The translations under genes and the position numbers were made by a program. A DNA stretch of 47,457 nt from an uncultured Bacteroides sp. (GTDB taxonomy: Bacteria > Bacteroidota > Bacteroidia > Bacteroidales > Bacteroidaceae), in contig NZ_CAUFUE010000033.1 in NCBI RefSeq assembly GCF_959029255.1, positions 1-47,457 on the forward strand, given 5' to 3'. Under the pieces are notes generated by a model that saw only the letters and a program-made list of their open reading frames with translations, had not been told where the DNA came from and did not search any database. Below are positions 39,506 to 47,457 of this stretch, piece by piece; positions within the stretch are counted from its first letter, which is position 1; each line of letters opens with the position of its first letter.

Positions 39506-40387
39506 ATGATGATGACTCCGAAACGAACACTTATCCTTATGCAGGTGATGCTGGCGGCTGTGTGGTTGCTTCCGCTCTCTTCTTGCGGTGATGAATCGCA
39601 AGATGGTTTTGTTATGGACGAGAACACTCCGTTGGTTATTCTTGCCGAGATTGGCGACGACGAAGTGGAATCTCCCGGTACGCGTGCGGATGTTTCCGCC
39701 TCCAATGCATACGACCGCAGTAGCTTCATTGCCGGAGATAAGATTAACGTTGTATGTACGCGTGCGGGCGCTACTATTGCCTCTGCCGGTTATGCAATCG
39801 GCAGTGACGGTAAATGGACGGTTGCCGATGGGGCGACAGGGCTGGTTTTTCTCCCTGCTATCACTTGCAGGGCGGAATTTCCGGTAAATTATGATGGTAT
39901 CATGACAGACCAGTCCACCCCCGGCGCTTTTTTGAAGTCGAACCTGCTGGCTACAGCGGAAGTCAACGTTTCGGGTGCTGAAATCAACTTTACGGGTAAC
40001 AACGCCTTGACACACCGGCACGCACGGTTGACACTGAACTTTGAAGGTGAAAATACCTTGCCTGCTTTCAGCCAGATGATTGTAGAAGGTACGGGGCTGC
40101 GTACGGGTGGCAGTGCTTCGGAACGCATCAACCTGCTACGGCCCGTCGAGGGGGAATATAGCTGGTGCGCAGTGATTTATCCTCGTACGGCAGGCAGCGC
40201 TATTGATGTGACGATTACCGATGAATATGGTATAACCTATAAGGTGCAACTGTCTCTTGCGTCGGTGGCGGCAAACAAGAACTATATTTATAAGCTGACT
40301 TTACAGAATAATGTACTGGTGCCTGTAGGCAATGAAATAAAGGCTTGGAACGTTAAAAACCGCTATACGGGAGGATTTGATAATTGA
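39506..40387 (+). CDS. Fimbrillin-like lipoprotein 6
   Basis: The 293 aa protein has lipobox LSSC (Cys27), then an acidic stretch and PGTRADVSAS with Arg60. YDRSSFIAGDKINVVCTRAG and ALTHRHARLTLNFEG are the family strands, and EIKAWNVKNRYTGG is the C-terminal one. It is shorter than its neighbours and forms a pair with lipoprotein 7, which shares the F-x-x-G-D-x-I pattern. Three consecutive ATG codons make the start uncertain by two residues. AACCTAAG lies about 10 nt upstream. Confidence 0.84.
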   Translation: MMMTPKRTLILMQVMLAAVWLLPLSSCGDESQDGFVMDENTPLVILAEIGDDEVESPGTRADVSASNAYDRSSFIAGDKINVVCTRAGATIASAGYAIGSDGKWTVADGATGLVFLPAITCRAEFPVNYDGIMTDQSTPGAFLKSNLLATAEVNVSGAEINFTGNNALTHRHARLTLNFEGENTLPAFSQMIVEGTGLRTGGSASERINLLRPVEGEYSWCAVIYPRTAGSAIDVTITDEYGITYKVQLSLASVAANKNYIYKLTLQNNVLVPVGNEIKAWNVKNRYTGGFDN

Positions 40388-40421
40388 TTTGGATAGTGAT
40401 ATGAACCGAAGGAGGTAAAAG

Positions 40422-41276
40422 ATGAATAATTACGCTGAACGAAAACGAAACATCCGGTTGGGTGGGCTGGTGGCGGTAACTGCTGTCCTGCTGATTGCCT
40501 TTACGGGCTGCGACCGTGCCGAATCCCTGTCTGCCGTCCCGTTGGAGGTGTCTGCCGGAATTGCGGGTGGCTATACCCGTGCTGCCGGGGATAAGGATGC
40601 TACGAACTATGAAAAGAAGAACAATTTTGAGGCGGGAGACCAAATTACCATTCGTAAGAGTACGGCTGCCGAGTCTTCGGCTGTCGCTTATAAAAAAGGT
40701 ACAAACGGTTGGTTGCCTGTTGATAATTCACAACAGATACTGACTTCGGGAAATGAGGCGTTTTTTACCTCTTATCCTCCGGAATATACCTCTATCCTGT
40801 CCGACCAAAGTACTTATACTAATTTCTGGAAGAGCAATCGTCTGACTTCTACCGCTACCGCAACGTCCAATCACGTGAGTTTCACATTCTCTCCTGCTGC
40901 CGCCAAGATTACGGTTATCGTGATATATGCTGTAAATAATACGGCGGTGGGAGCTAAGGTTGAAGGTCAGAATGTCTGCACCGAATCCGGCAAGACGGGG
41001 GTGCTTCAGTTGCTTTGTACTTCCAATGAAGTGAGACGGCATACCTATACGGGGATACTTTCCACCGCTGCAAGTTCTTATACAATCAGTGTGAGCACAA
41101 CTGTGGGAGGAACATCCGAAACCAAATCGTACGTGGAAAAGGGGGGCGGTCTCACTCTACAGGCGGGCTATGAGTATCAATATACTTTTACCGCTACCAC
41201 TGAATTGATACTCTCCAGCGTGATTGTGAAAGAGTTCCAATCGACAACCGAGGAGAATGTAGGACCTGCTACTTAA
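40422..41276 (+). CDS. Fimbrillin-like lipoprotein 7
   Basis: The 284 aa protein has a long basic N-terminus (MNNYAERKRNIR), lipobox FTGC (Cys30) and GYTRAAGDKD with Arg53. KNNFEAGDQITIRKST and HVSFTFSPAAAKITVIV are family strands. The ending SSVIVKEFQSTTEENVG has Phe instead of the usual Trp. A full AAGGAGGT Shine-Dalgarno lies 5 nt before the ATG, rare for Bacteroides. It therefore may be translated strongly relative to its operon partners. Confidence 0.83.
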   Translation: MNNYAERKRNIRLGGLVAVTAVLLIAFTGCDRAESLSAVPLEVSAGIAGGYTRAAGDKDATNYEKKNNFEAGDQITIRKSTAAESSAVAYKKGTNGWLPVDNSQQILTSGNEAFFTSYPPEYTSILSDQSTYTNFWKSNRLTSTATATSNHVSFTFSPAAAKITVIVIYAVNNTAVGAKVEGQNVCTESGKTGVLQLLCTSNEVRRHTYTGILSTAASSYTISVSTTVGGTSETKSYVEKGGGLTLQAGYEYQYTFTATTELILSSVIVKEFQSTTEENVGPAT

Positions 41277-41285
41277 AGAAAGAAA

Positions 41286-42263
41286 ATGAATATGAAGATA
41301 GGATATATATTGATGATGGTAAGCATGGCGTTTCTGCTTGCCGGATGTGGGGAAGATACTCTTTCCGAACCACAGGATAATGCGCTCCGGTTGCGTTCGG
41401 TGGAATTGGCGGACGATGGCGGCTTGGATAATACACGTGGCGGAAGTTTGGGAACGGACGCTGCGGTAACTAAAATCGGGGTGTATGTGACGAGCCATGC
41501 GCATGTCCCCCTTACGGCGAATGCCCAATCTGTCTATGAACTTAAAAGTGGTACGTGGAGTTCGACGACACCTCCCGCTATAACTGTTGAGAGTGCTACG
41601 GAACAAAATCGTGTCTATGCATTTTTTCCGTCTGACGGCACAGTGACGAATAGTAGCAGTGGTAACCATACGGTGCCTGTACAGGTGGTTGCCGACAACT
41701 TTACGGCAACATCGCAGACCGATTATCTGTATGCTTCTCCGCAGCAGGCTTATTCAGGTTCCCGTACAGTATCCTTTGAAATGAACCATGCTTTGGCAAA
41801 GGTGAGTTTCAACATTCTGAAGTCCGCTTCGGTAACGGAAGCGCTGACTTTGACGAAAGTGGAAATCCTTAGCGGTACCAATCGCCTGCAACTGGGAAAT
41901 AGCGGTACGATGAATCTGAGTACAGGTAAACTGAATGGTCTTGCCGCTACGGGTTCGGTGGTATTAACCGGTTCTACAGAGTTAAAAGCCTTGCAGGATA
42001 AGCCTAATGTGAGTTGTCTGGTTGCACCGATGACAACGGCGGAAACGAAACTCTCATTCCGCTTGTCTGTCCGGGTGGCAGGTGAAACAGCCAATCGTGT
42101 GTTTGAAACGGCGGCTGTTCCTGCGCAGGATGGTGTGCTGTGGCAGGCAGGCTATCATTATGTCTATAAAATGACTGTGAATAAGATGGGGGGAAGTTTG
42201 ACGGGAATCAAAATTGACGGCTGGAAGAATGACGCCAATCAGAAGACGGGTATCGGTATTTAG
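41286..42263 (+). CDS. Fimbrillin-like lipoprotein 8
   Basis: The 325 aa protein has lipobox LAGC (Cys21) and DNTRGGSLG with Arg51. IGVYVTSHAHVPL and VYAFFPSDGTVTN are early strands. EMNHALAKVSFNILKS is the most canonical copy of the family motif here. LTGIKIDGWKNDANQ is the C-terminal strand. It has few charged residues and a Thr/Ser-rich surface. It follows lipoprotein 7 by 9 bp. Confidence 0.86.
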   Translation: MNMKIGYILMMVSMAFLLAGCGEDTLSEPQDNALRLRSVELADDGGLDNTRGGSLGTDAAVTKIGVYVTSHAHVPLTANAQSVYELKSGTWSSTTPPAITVESATEQNRVYAFFPSDGTVTNSSSGNHTVPVQVVADNFTATSQTDYLYASPQQAYSGSRTVSFEMNHALAKVSFNILKSASVTEALTLTKVEILSGTNRLQLGNSGTMNLSTGKLNGLAATGSVVLTGSTELKALQDKPNVSCLVAPMTTAETKLSFRLSVRVAGETANRVFETAAVPAQDGVLWQAGYHYVYKMTVNKMGGSLTGIKIDGWKNDANQKTGIGI

Positions 42264-42327
42264 ACGTGCCCGGCATGACAGGTACTCTCAAAGTATAAAC
42301 AAATTAGGCTCATTTACTTATAAATAT

Positions 42328-43377
42328 ATGTGTAGTATAAAATATAAAGATTCGTTTTTAAGCTTCCGGTTTGTACGCTTGCTCGTCGTCGGGATGCTAC
42401 TGGCAGGTTGTAACTCCGGTGATGAAGTGCTTCCGGTTCCCATACCGGATGAAACTGATGCGGTGACATTGAGCTTTGACTTGTTCAGGGATGAGGGGGC
42501 GCATGCCGATGCGGTCACTCGTGATGATACGGGTGATACTGTAAATGCGGACGAGACGATGGGAGTAGGTAAGATGTTCCGTATTTATGCTTATCCTGCG
42601 GGAAGTGCGGACTTTGGAAATTCTTCGGGGATTGAGAACTATACGGTGCAGAGTGACCTGACAGCTACGGGTAACTTACGGCTCTATCGTGGAACATACG
42701 ACATGTATCTGGTTTCATATAATTCTTCTACGGAAGTGCCGGTTTTGGGTACTGACAACAGCATCCGGGTTTCCAATGGTAAAGATTTTATGTATACCAA
42801 ACTGGAAAATATAGTCGTTCAGCCTGATAAGACAGGGGAAGACATGATGAAGGTGACACTGCCAAAACCTTTTACCCGTATGGGAGCGAGGGTGGTCACT
42901 TCGGTAGTAGCCAGAAATGGTATGCAACCTGTGCAACCCACTGATTTGGTGGTAAACTATATCAAAGTGAACGGACTCAGGAAAGAATTGGCTTATAAAC
43001 TGAACAGTTCGGCATGGGAAACGGCTTCTTCTACAGCTGACGCTTCTTATACATTCAGCGATTTTTCCCTGAATGTTCTGGGACAAGATGTTTACAAGGC
43101 ACGTGTCAGTACTCCCGGTGTACTACTTCCTGTAGACGGTACTCAGAAACTGACATTTGATGTGAATCTAACGGTAAGTTATAGGGAAGGCAGTGTAGTG
43201 AAGAGCATGACGGATACCTACTATGCCTCTATAGAAAAGTCATTGTTGCAAGGTATGACTTATCAGTTTGATTTCAGTCTTACCTTCTATGGCGCTATTA
43301 TTCCTACCGACCTTACACTGGCTATAAGGGAATGGACCACAACGGATTTGAGAGGGGAAGGCTTGGGTGAAGATTAA
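42328..43377 (+). CDS. Fimbrillin-associated lipoprotein 9
   Basis: The frame opens earlier (42214), but a signal peptide begins only at ATG 42328 (MCSIKYKDSFLSFRFVRLLV), giving 349 aa with lipobox LAGC (Cys28). A T-R site (AVTRDDTGD) is at Arg65. The body differs from lipoproteins 1-8: NLRLYRGTYDMYLVSYN, KLENIVVQPDKTGEDMM and ARVVTSVVARNG. This recalls FimB/Mfa2-type or minor tip subunits. The C-terminus TLAIREWTTTDLRGEG keeps the W-strand. The 64-bp upstream gap is one of the largest in the operon. Confidence 0.78.
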   Translation: MCSIKYKDSFLSFRFVRLLVVGMLLAGCNSGDEVLPVPIPDETDAVTLSFDLFRDEGAHADAVTRDDTGDTVNADETMGVGKMFRIYAYPAGSADFGNSSGIENYTVQSDLTATGNLRLYRGTYDMYLVSYNSSTEVPVLGTDNSIRVSNGKDFMYTKLENIVVQPDKTGEDMMKVTLPKPFTRMGARVVTSVVARNGMQPVQPTDLVVNYIKVNGLRKELAYKLNSSAWETASSTADASYTFSDFSLNVLGQDVYKARVSTPGVLLPVDGTQKLTFDVNLTVSYREGSVVKSMTDTYYASIEKSLLQGMTYQFDFSLTFYGAIIPTDLTLAIREWTTTDLRGEGLGED

Positions 43378-43391
43378 TAAATTGTTTGCTT

Positions 43392-44516
43392 ATGAAAAAG
43401 ATACGAACTGTTATAAAGAATATGTATAAGGCATTCGCTGCCTGTGCTGTTTTATCCATGCTTTTTGCTTCATGCGACGCTTCCGATGCGGAGGTTGCGG
43501 CTGAAGGAAATTTCATCTTCCGCCTTTCCCTGCCTCCTGCGCTATCGGTTGATACCAAGGCGGGGAGTATTAACGGAACAAGTATCGATGATGTTTGGGT
43601 GATACAATTTGATGGAGATGGGAAAATGATTGCTGCCAAGAATTTTGGAGAAGGAGTGATTAAACAAGGAGAGAACAAAGCGCTTTTAGTAGTGACTACC
43701 GATGGATTTTCGAATATCAACAGTACGTTCCGTGTGTTGGGAAACTTCGGTAGCGACCAGGCGGACTTGATAGCATTCAGTAAAACTGCAAAGGCGCCTA
43801 AAGCCGATTTGCAGAAAATAGTTGTGAAGTATCCTGCCTATAAGACGGAACGTAATCTTCTTGTTTCTAATGATATTGAATATAAAAGTAAATCCGACAA
43901 TGGCGACAAGGCTGTTATTATCGCTCCTTTGAGCTTTGCCTATGCCCGAATAGATGTGAAGTGGACAAGCAAAGTGGCTGCTCCTGCCAAATGCTTACTT
44001 AGTTCTATTAAGGCCTATGGATTGCCTGATGCGCTTGCCATTGATTCCCGTGGAGGAAAGGCTTCAGGCGTTTACCCGGCAACAGCGACCGGTAGTTGTG
44101 ATGTAGCGACAGTGGAGCAAGACGAGACTCTTTCTGCCGGAGGTACTTATTCTTTTTTTATGCCCGAAAATCTTAGAGGTGTGGGGCGTGGCATGTCTTT
44201 TCAAGAAAAGAATATAGCTTCGTATGGTCCGGGGGGCAGTCTTAAGCATTGCACTTACATAGAACTGGCAGGTTCGTATTATTACTCCAACAGTGCCGGT
44301 GATGCTCCTGTCACTGACCCTATTTCGGTGGTATATCGCCTGTATCTGGGCGGTAACCTGATGAACGACTACAATATCCGCCGGGGATACTACTATACGA
44401 TAACTGTGGAAATAAGCGGTGCTAACAGTGGTGATGTCCGGGTGACGATAACGGACGGTGGGGTAGTGGTATTCGATAAAGTGGATACCATAACGAAAGA
44501 GGTTGATTTTAGATAA
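43392..44516 (+). CDS. DUF4906-type fimbrial lipoprotein 10
   Basis: The 374 aa protein is counted from ATG 43392; an in-frame TTG two codons earlier is less likely. The lipobox is FASC (Cys28). The expected maturation Arg is replaced by Lys56 (VDTKAGSIN). The second half carries FFMPENLRGVGRG, CTYIELAGSYYYS and VVYRLYLGGNLMNDYNIRRG. This is the pattern of DUF4906 minor pilin or tip-related subunits. No W-strand closes the protein. It precedes the large lipoprotein 11 and shares its central pattern. Confidence 0.78.
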   Translation: MKKIRTVIKNMYKAFAACAVLSMLFASCDASDAEVAAEGNFIFRLSLPPALSVDTKAGSINGTSIDDVWVIQFDGDGKMIAAKNFGEGVIKQGENKALLVVTTDGFSNINSTFRVLGNFGSDQADLIAFSKTAKAPKADLQKIVVKYPAYKTERNLLVSNDIEYKSKSDNGDKAVIIAPLSFAYARIDVKWTSKVAAPAKCLLSSIKAYGLPDALAIDSRGGKASGVYPATATGSCDVATVEQDETLSAGGTYSFFMPENLRGVGRGMSFQEKNIASYGPGGSLKHCTYIELAGSYYYSNSAGDAPVTDPISVVYRLYLGGNLMNDYNIRRGYYYTITVEISGANSGDVRVTITDGGVVVFDKVDTITKEVDFR

Positions 44517-44533
44517 ATAAGGAATACTTTAAA

Positions 44534-47188
44534 ATGAATAGGATGAAATATATATCGGGTATAGTGGCAAATGTATTTTTGATGGTTTTTATAGTGATGG
44601 GTGCAGCTTCTTGCGAGGACTATCTGGATACTCCCGTTCCGGCAGACATAGGTAAAGAGGAGGTAGAGGCGGAACTGGCTTTGGGTTTTGCCGATGAAGA
44701 AGATGGCTATACGGTTTCCGGGAAAGTAGATACACGTAGTAAGCAGAACATGCAGAATGGCGCTTTCTGTGCAGAATTGATATCTACAGCCTCAACGAGA
44801 GCGGAAGGAAGCGTACCGGATTTAAAGCCGGATGCATTGTATGAACTTTATGTGTTGCAATACAAAGAGGATGGTACATTGTTAAAACTTAACTCTCCGT
44901 TGGCCACTCCGCCCGCTGTAGGAACAAAATTGTCTTATACACTGTCTCCGGCGGACGATTGCCAATTAGTAATCATAGCCCGGGGCAAGGGCAATACGCT
45001 ACCTGCAATCTCCGGTAATCTTTCCAACCTCCGGAAGTTGACAATGGCAAACAGCATCTTTTCCGAAACGAATATTCCTAGTAGTGGTGCTACTCAGGAA
45101 GAAGCGAACAAAATGCCTTATGTGTTGCACTTGCCTCACGTAAAGGTGACAAGCGATGGTAAGTTGCAGAGTATAGACGGTGCGCATGACGCCCGTTTGC
45201 TGTTGAAGCGCCTGGCGACGAAGTTGACAGTGAACTGGAAGTTGCATGATACGCTTAAGGGACAGGACTATGTGCTGAAAGAAGTAAAACTGTGCCAGGT
45301 TCCCGCTGCTTTCCGCATCCTTCCCGCAGAGGAGAATACGGAATGGGGTGCGACTTATCCTTCGTCTGTTTCGGAGTTTACGGATATTTACCGCCTGACT
45401 GAGACGGCGGACTTGTCTGCCGGGAAGAAAACGGTATGGATTCCCGCCAATGTACGCGGTAATTCCGCTAAAGCTACTTCCCCTTATTACCGCACGAAAG
45501 AGAATGCTCCCACGGCTGCCTCTTATGTGGAACTTGTGGTGGATAATTCCGTCCGGCAAGAAAGGCTCTACTATCGCGCTTATCTGGGAGGCGATTCGCC
45601 TACAGATTTCAATCTCTATGAGAATACGGATTATAACTGGACACTGAATGTCAACTCTACTAATTATCGTAATGATGACCGTATTCAATTGTTGGATCAG
45701 ACCCCGGTGAAGAGTTCCAATCTTGTAGAAACTTCCAATTGCTTTATGATGCAACCCGGTACAAATATCTGCTTCAATCCATACAAGCACGAGGCGGGGA
45801 GAATATGTGGCAGTGATAAATGGAACTATAAATTAGTAGATACAAGTACGGCTTCCGCTACCATTTTGAGTGGTAAAAATATAGATAAAGTGAAAGTACT
45901 TTGGCAAACCCGTGATAATGGCACGAGTGGGGATTTTGTAATGGGATATTATGTCAGTGAGGACCACCAGGAAAACTTGGTAAATATCACTGATGCAGGA
46001 GATCTTAATAATGCTCTTGTACATGTGAAAGTACCTGTCAGCAATGGAGGGAATGCGGTTGTTGCCGCTTATCACGGTAAAGATATTGTATGGAGTTGGC
46101 ATTTATGGATAACGGATTACGTGCCATCACGAATCAATGTTGCTAAGGGGGCCTCAGATTATGAGAGTGCACAGCAGCGCTCAGAAAATGGTACGGTACA
46201 TAAATATCGTTCGGACATCTGGAAAACCGGTATCTATGCTAATATGGTAATGATGGATCGTGACTTGGGAGCCAAAAAAGGGGGATTTCCCGGTATCGGC
46301 AGGTCGGCGGTTGATTATGAAAACTATACCAAGATGGATGGAGTGCATAGAGGAGGTCTTATTTATCAATGGGGACGAAAGGATCCGTTCTTTGGATCGG
46401 CAGATGGTAGTTTGGTGGAAATCAATGTAATATTTGATGGGAACGGTGTACCTGTCGATTTGGATAAAGAATCAATCGGGACAGCTATAAGTGGCTCCGC
46501 AAATTCTTTGGAGTATACGATAAAGCATCCTTTGTCTTATATTAAATCAGATGGAGACCGTGACTGGTGGGATAATACTTCCAATAATGGAATGACGGAA
46601 GCCGGTGGCGCTTGGTTATGGAATGAAGGAGGAATTACTGCTCCGGGTAAAAAGTCACTGTATGACCCTTCTCCCAAAGGTTGGAAAGTTCCTATGATTG
46701 CAGGTAGAATAGTCTCGGATTCTCATTTTAAAACAGGGGCCGATGCGGGTGCATATAAAGGCTTACAAGATTATGTAGGTAGTATCACTTATTCTAATGA
46801 GTGGGAAATTGTACTAAACCAGGGTAATAACTATTTTAAATATTCACGATATTATTTTGAAGATCATTTCTTTCCTAAAGAGGAAGGAGCGTATGGAAGT
46901 TATAAAACGGTTGATAATGCAAGAGGCGGCCGTATTTTCTTTTTGGAAGACAATATTGCCGATGATCCTGCAAAATGGACCATTCAAAATACGTTTTGGC
47001 AGGCGGCGTGTGCAGAGCGTATTCCGGAAACGGGAGAACTTAAGAACCTGCAAATGGGGCATGTTTGGACTGCTGATGTTTATAATCATCGGTCAGGACT
47101 TTGGGCTGTAAAACCTGCTTTGGTACAGTTGGGGTATTATCAACGTGGCTTTGGTTGGGGAGTACGTTGTATTCAGGATAATGAATAA
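44534..47188 (+). CDS. Large DUF4906 + FISUMP-like adhesin lipoprotein 11
   Basis: The 884 aa protein has lipobox AASC (Cys27) and TR sites at Arg68 and Arg89. An N-terminal pilin-like part to about 380 includes VWIPANVRGNSAK, ASYVELVVD and YYRAYLGGDSPTDFNLYEN (DUF4906 pattern). The C-terminal part from about 560 has VMMDRDLGAKKGG, GLIYQWGRKDPFFG, SLYDPSPKGWKVP and the final GWGVRCIQDNE. This resembles Fibrobacter-type major paralogous (FISUMP) or C-type-lectin-like domains. Size and layout suit a pilus-tip adhesin; the ligand is unknown. Confidence 0.8.
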   Translation: MNRMKYISGIVANVFLMVFIVMGAASCEDYLDTPVPADIGKEEVEAELALGFADEEDGYTVSGKVDTRSKQNMQNGAFCAELISTASTRAEGSVPDLKPDALYELYVLQYKEDGTLLKLNSPLATPPAVGTKLSYTLSPADDCQLVIIARGKGNTLPAISGNLSNLRKLTMANSIFSETNIPSSGATQEEANKMPYVLHLPHVKVTSDGKLQSIDGAHDARLLLKRLATKLTVNWKLHDTLKGQDYVLKEVKLCQVPAAFRILPAEENTEWGATYPSSVSEFTDIYRLTETADLSAGKKTVWIPANVRGNSAKATSPYYRTKENAPTAASYVELVVDNSVRQERLYYRAYLGGDSPTDFNLYENTDYNWTLNVNSTNYRNDDRIQLLDQTPVKSSNLVETSNCFMMQPGTNICFNPYKHEAGRICGSDKWNYKLVDTSTASATILSGKNIDKVKVLWQTRDNGTSGDFVMGYYVSEDHQENLVNITDAGDLNNALVHVKVPVSNGGNAVVAAYHGKDIVWSWHLWITDYVPSRINVAKGASDYESAQQRSENGTVHKYRSDIWKTGIYANMVMMDRDLGAKKGGFPGIGRSAVDYENYTKMDGVHRGGLIYQWGRKDPFFGSADGSLVEINVIFDGNGVPVDLDKESIGTAISGSANSLEYTIKHPLSYIKSDGDRDWWDNTSNNGMTEAGGAWLWNEGGITAPGKKSLYDPSPKGWKVPMIAGRIVSDSHFKTGADAGAYKGLQDYVGSITYSNEWEIVLNQGNNYFKYSRYYFEDHFFPKEEGAYGSYKTVDNARGGRIFFLEDNIADDPAKWTIQNTFWQAACAERIPETGELKNLQMGHVWTADVYNHRSGLWAVKPALVQLGYYQRGFGWGVRCIQDNE

Positions 47189-47226
47189 TGAAATTAATTT
47201 TCGTACGGAATAAAAATAGGTGATAT

Positions 47227-47457
47227 ATGAAAGAAATATTGAAAACGAATTTACTGAGACTTCTGGGATTGATTACTCTTTTCTTCGGTATGACAGGATG
47301 TGAGGAACGTATGGATGATATGGTTTCTACCTCACAGGATGGTAAACTGTTGGTAGTGTCGTTAAACCTTGGCTTTGCCGGGGATTCAAATGCTGAATTG
47401 TCCCGCTCCGGCTCGCCGCTCCGGCTCGCCGCTCCGGCTCGCCGCTCCGGCTCGCCG
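47227..47457 (+). CDS. Fimbrial lipoprotein 12, partial at window end
   Basis: The visible 77 codons begin MKEILKTNLLRLLGLITLFF, with lipobox MTGC (Cys25). LVVSLNLGFAGDSNAELSR then follows with Arg60 at the usual maturation position. From codon 60 the reading frame enters a 13-bp GC-rich tandem repeat and translates to RSGSPLRLAAPAR and its repetition. This is unlike any neighbour. The gene is cut by the end of the sequence. It could be a true low-complexity segment, a slippage-prone switch or an assembly error. Confidence 0.7.
   Translation, partial: MKEILKTNLLRLLGLITLFFGMTGCEERMDDMVSTSQDGKLLVVSLNLGFAGDSNAELSRSGSPLRLAAPARRSGSP
47404..47457. repeat. 13-bp GC-rich tandem repeat at window end
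   Basis: Four complete copies of CGCTCCGGCTCGC plus 2 nt run to the last base. The unit is 11/13 G+C in an otherwise AT-rich locus. Thirteen is not a multiple of three, so copy-number changes would shift the frame of lipoprotein 12. All three frames of the repeat are open. Confidence 0.9.

Noticed and set aside
42214..42327. Upstream start of lipoprotein 9
   Set aside because: It overlaps the preceding gene and would bury the signal peptide; ATG 42328 gives a normal lipoprotein signal.

Overview
The window looks like chromosomal DNA of a gut Bacteroidales, most likely Bacteroides. It has fimbrillin-type lipoproteins, an NigD-like lipoprotein and an LpxB lipid A gene. Promoter-like sites match the Bacteroides form TTTG-N(17-19)-TAnnTTTG, A-rich leaders replace most Shine-Dalgarno sequences, and AT-rich repeats are scattered between genes. 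Species cannot be fixed by eye. Both window ends lie in repeats, so they may be contig ends.

Positions 99-10978 (minus strand) hold a urease locus. Transcribed leftwards, the order is crcB/fluC, ureA, ureB, ureC, ureE, ureF, ureG, ureD, a urea channel, an MFS transporter and a TonB-dependent receptor. It joins urea entry, a Ni-dependent urease, its four maturation proteins and a possible metal (nickel?) receptor. Identical 25-nt hairpins in opposite orientation flank it (21-45 and 11124-11148). Positions 11000-12100 have no gene. They hold a nested palindrome with perfect 109-bp arms and an array of about 22-bp degenerate repeats.

Positions 12110-30469 are mostly housekeeping genes: DUF456, surE, lpxB, NigD-like, cdsA, ftsH, rsfS, tRNA-Gln(CUG), a stand-alone AICAR transformylase, a DUF1573-PL8 polysaccharide lyase fusion, a DUF349 protein, mgtE, ksgA/rsmA, a UPF0104 membrane protein and pepD. 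Palindromic (ATGAAGAAT)n repeats lie at gene ends here and have supplied the C-terminal codons of ksgA and of the MFS gene.

Positions 30600-47457 hold a phase-variable surface locus. It starts with two tandem paralogous genes for 30-31 aa peptides, with their own promoter, possible operator pair and terminator. A tyrosine recombinase follows. Next is an invertible-promoter segment of about 320 bp: 19-bp inverted repeats at 32100 and 32402, with a promoter inside that now points away from the operon (OFF as assembled). Downstream are an Rrf2-like regulator, an OmpA-like/DUF3575 outer-membrane protein and twelve consecutive fimbrillin-like lipoprotein genes on one strand. The last is cut by the window end inside a 13-bp GC-rich tandem repeat. 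All twelve lipoproteins have a lipobox Cys and a later Arg (Lys in one) in a T/S-R context, as expected for type V pilin maturation. I infer an ON/OFF type V pilus or adhesin locus with an unusually large subunit set.
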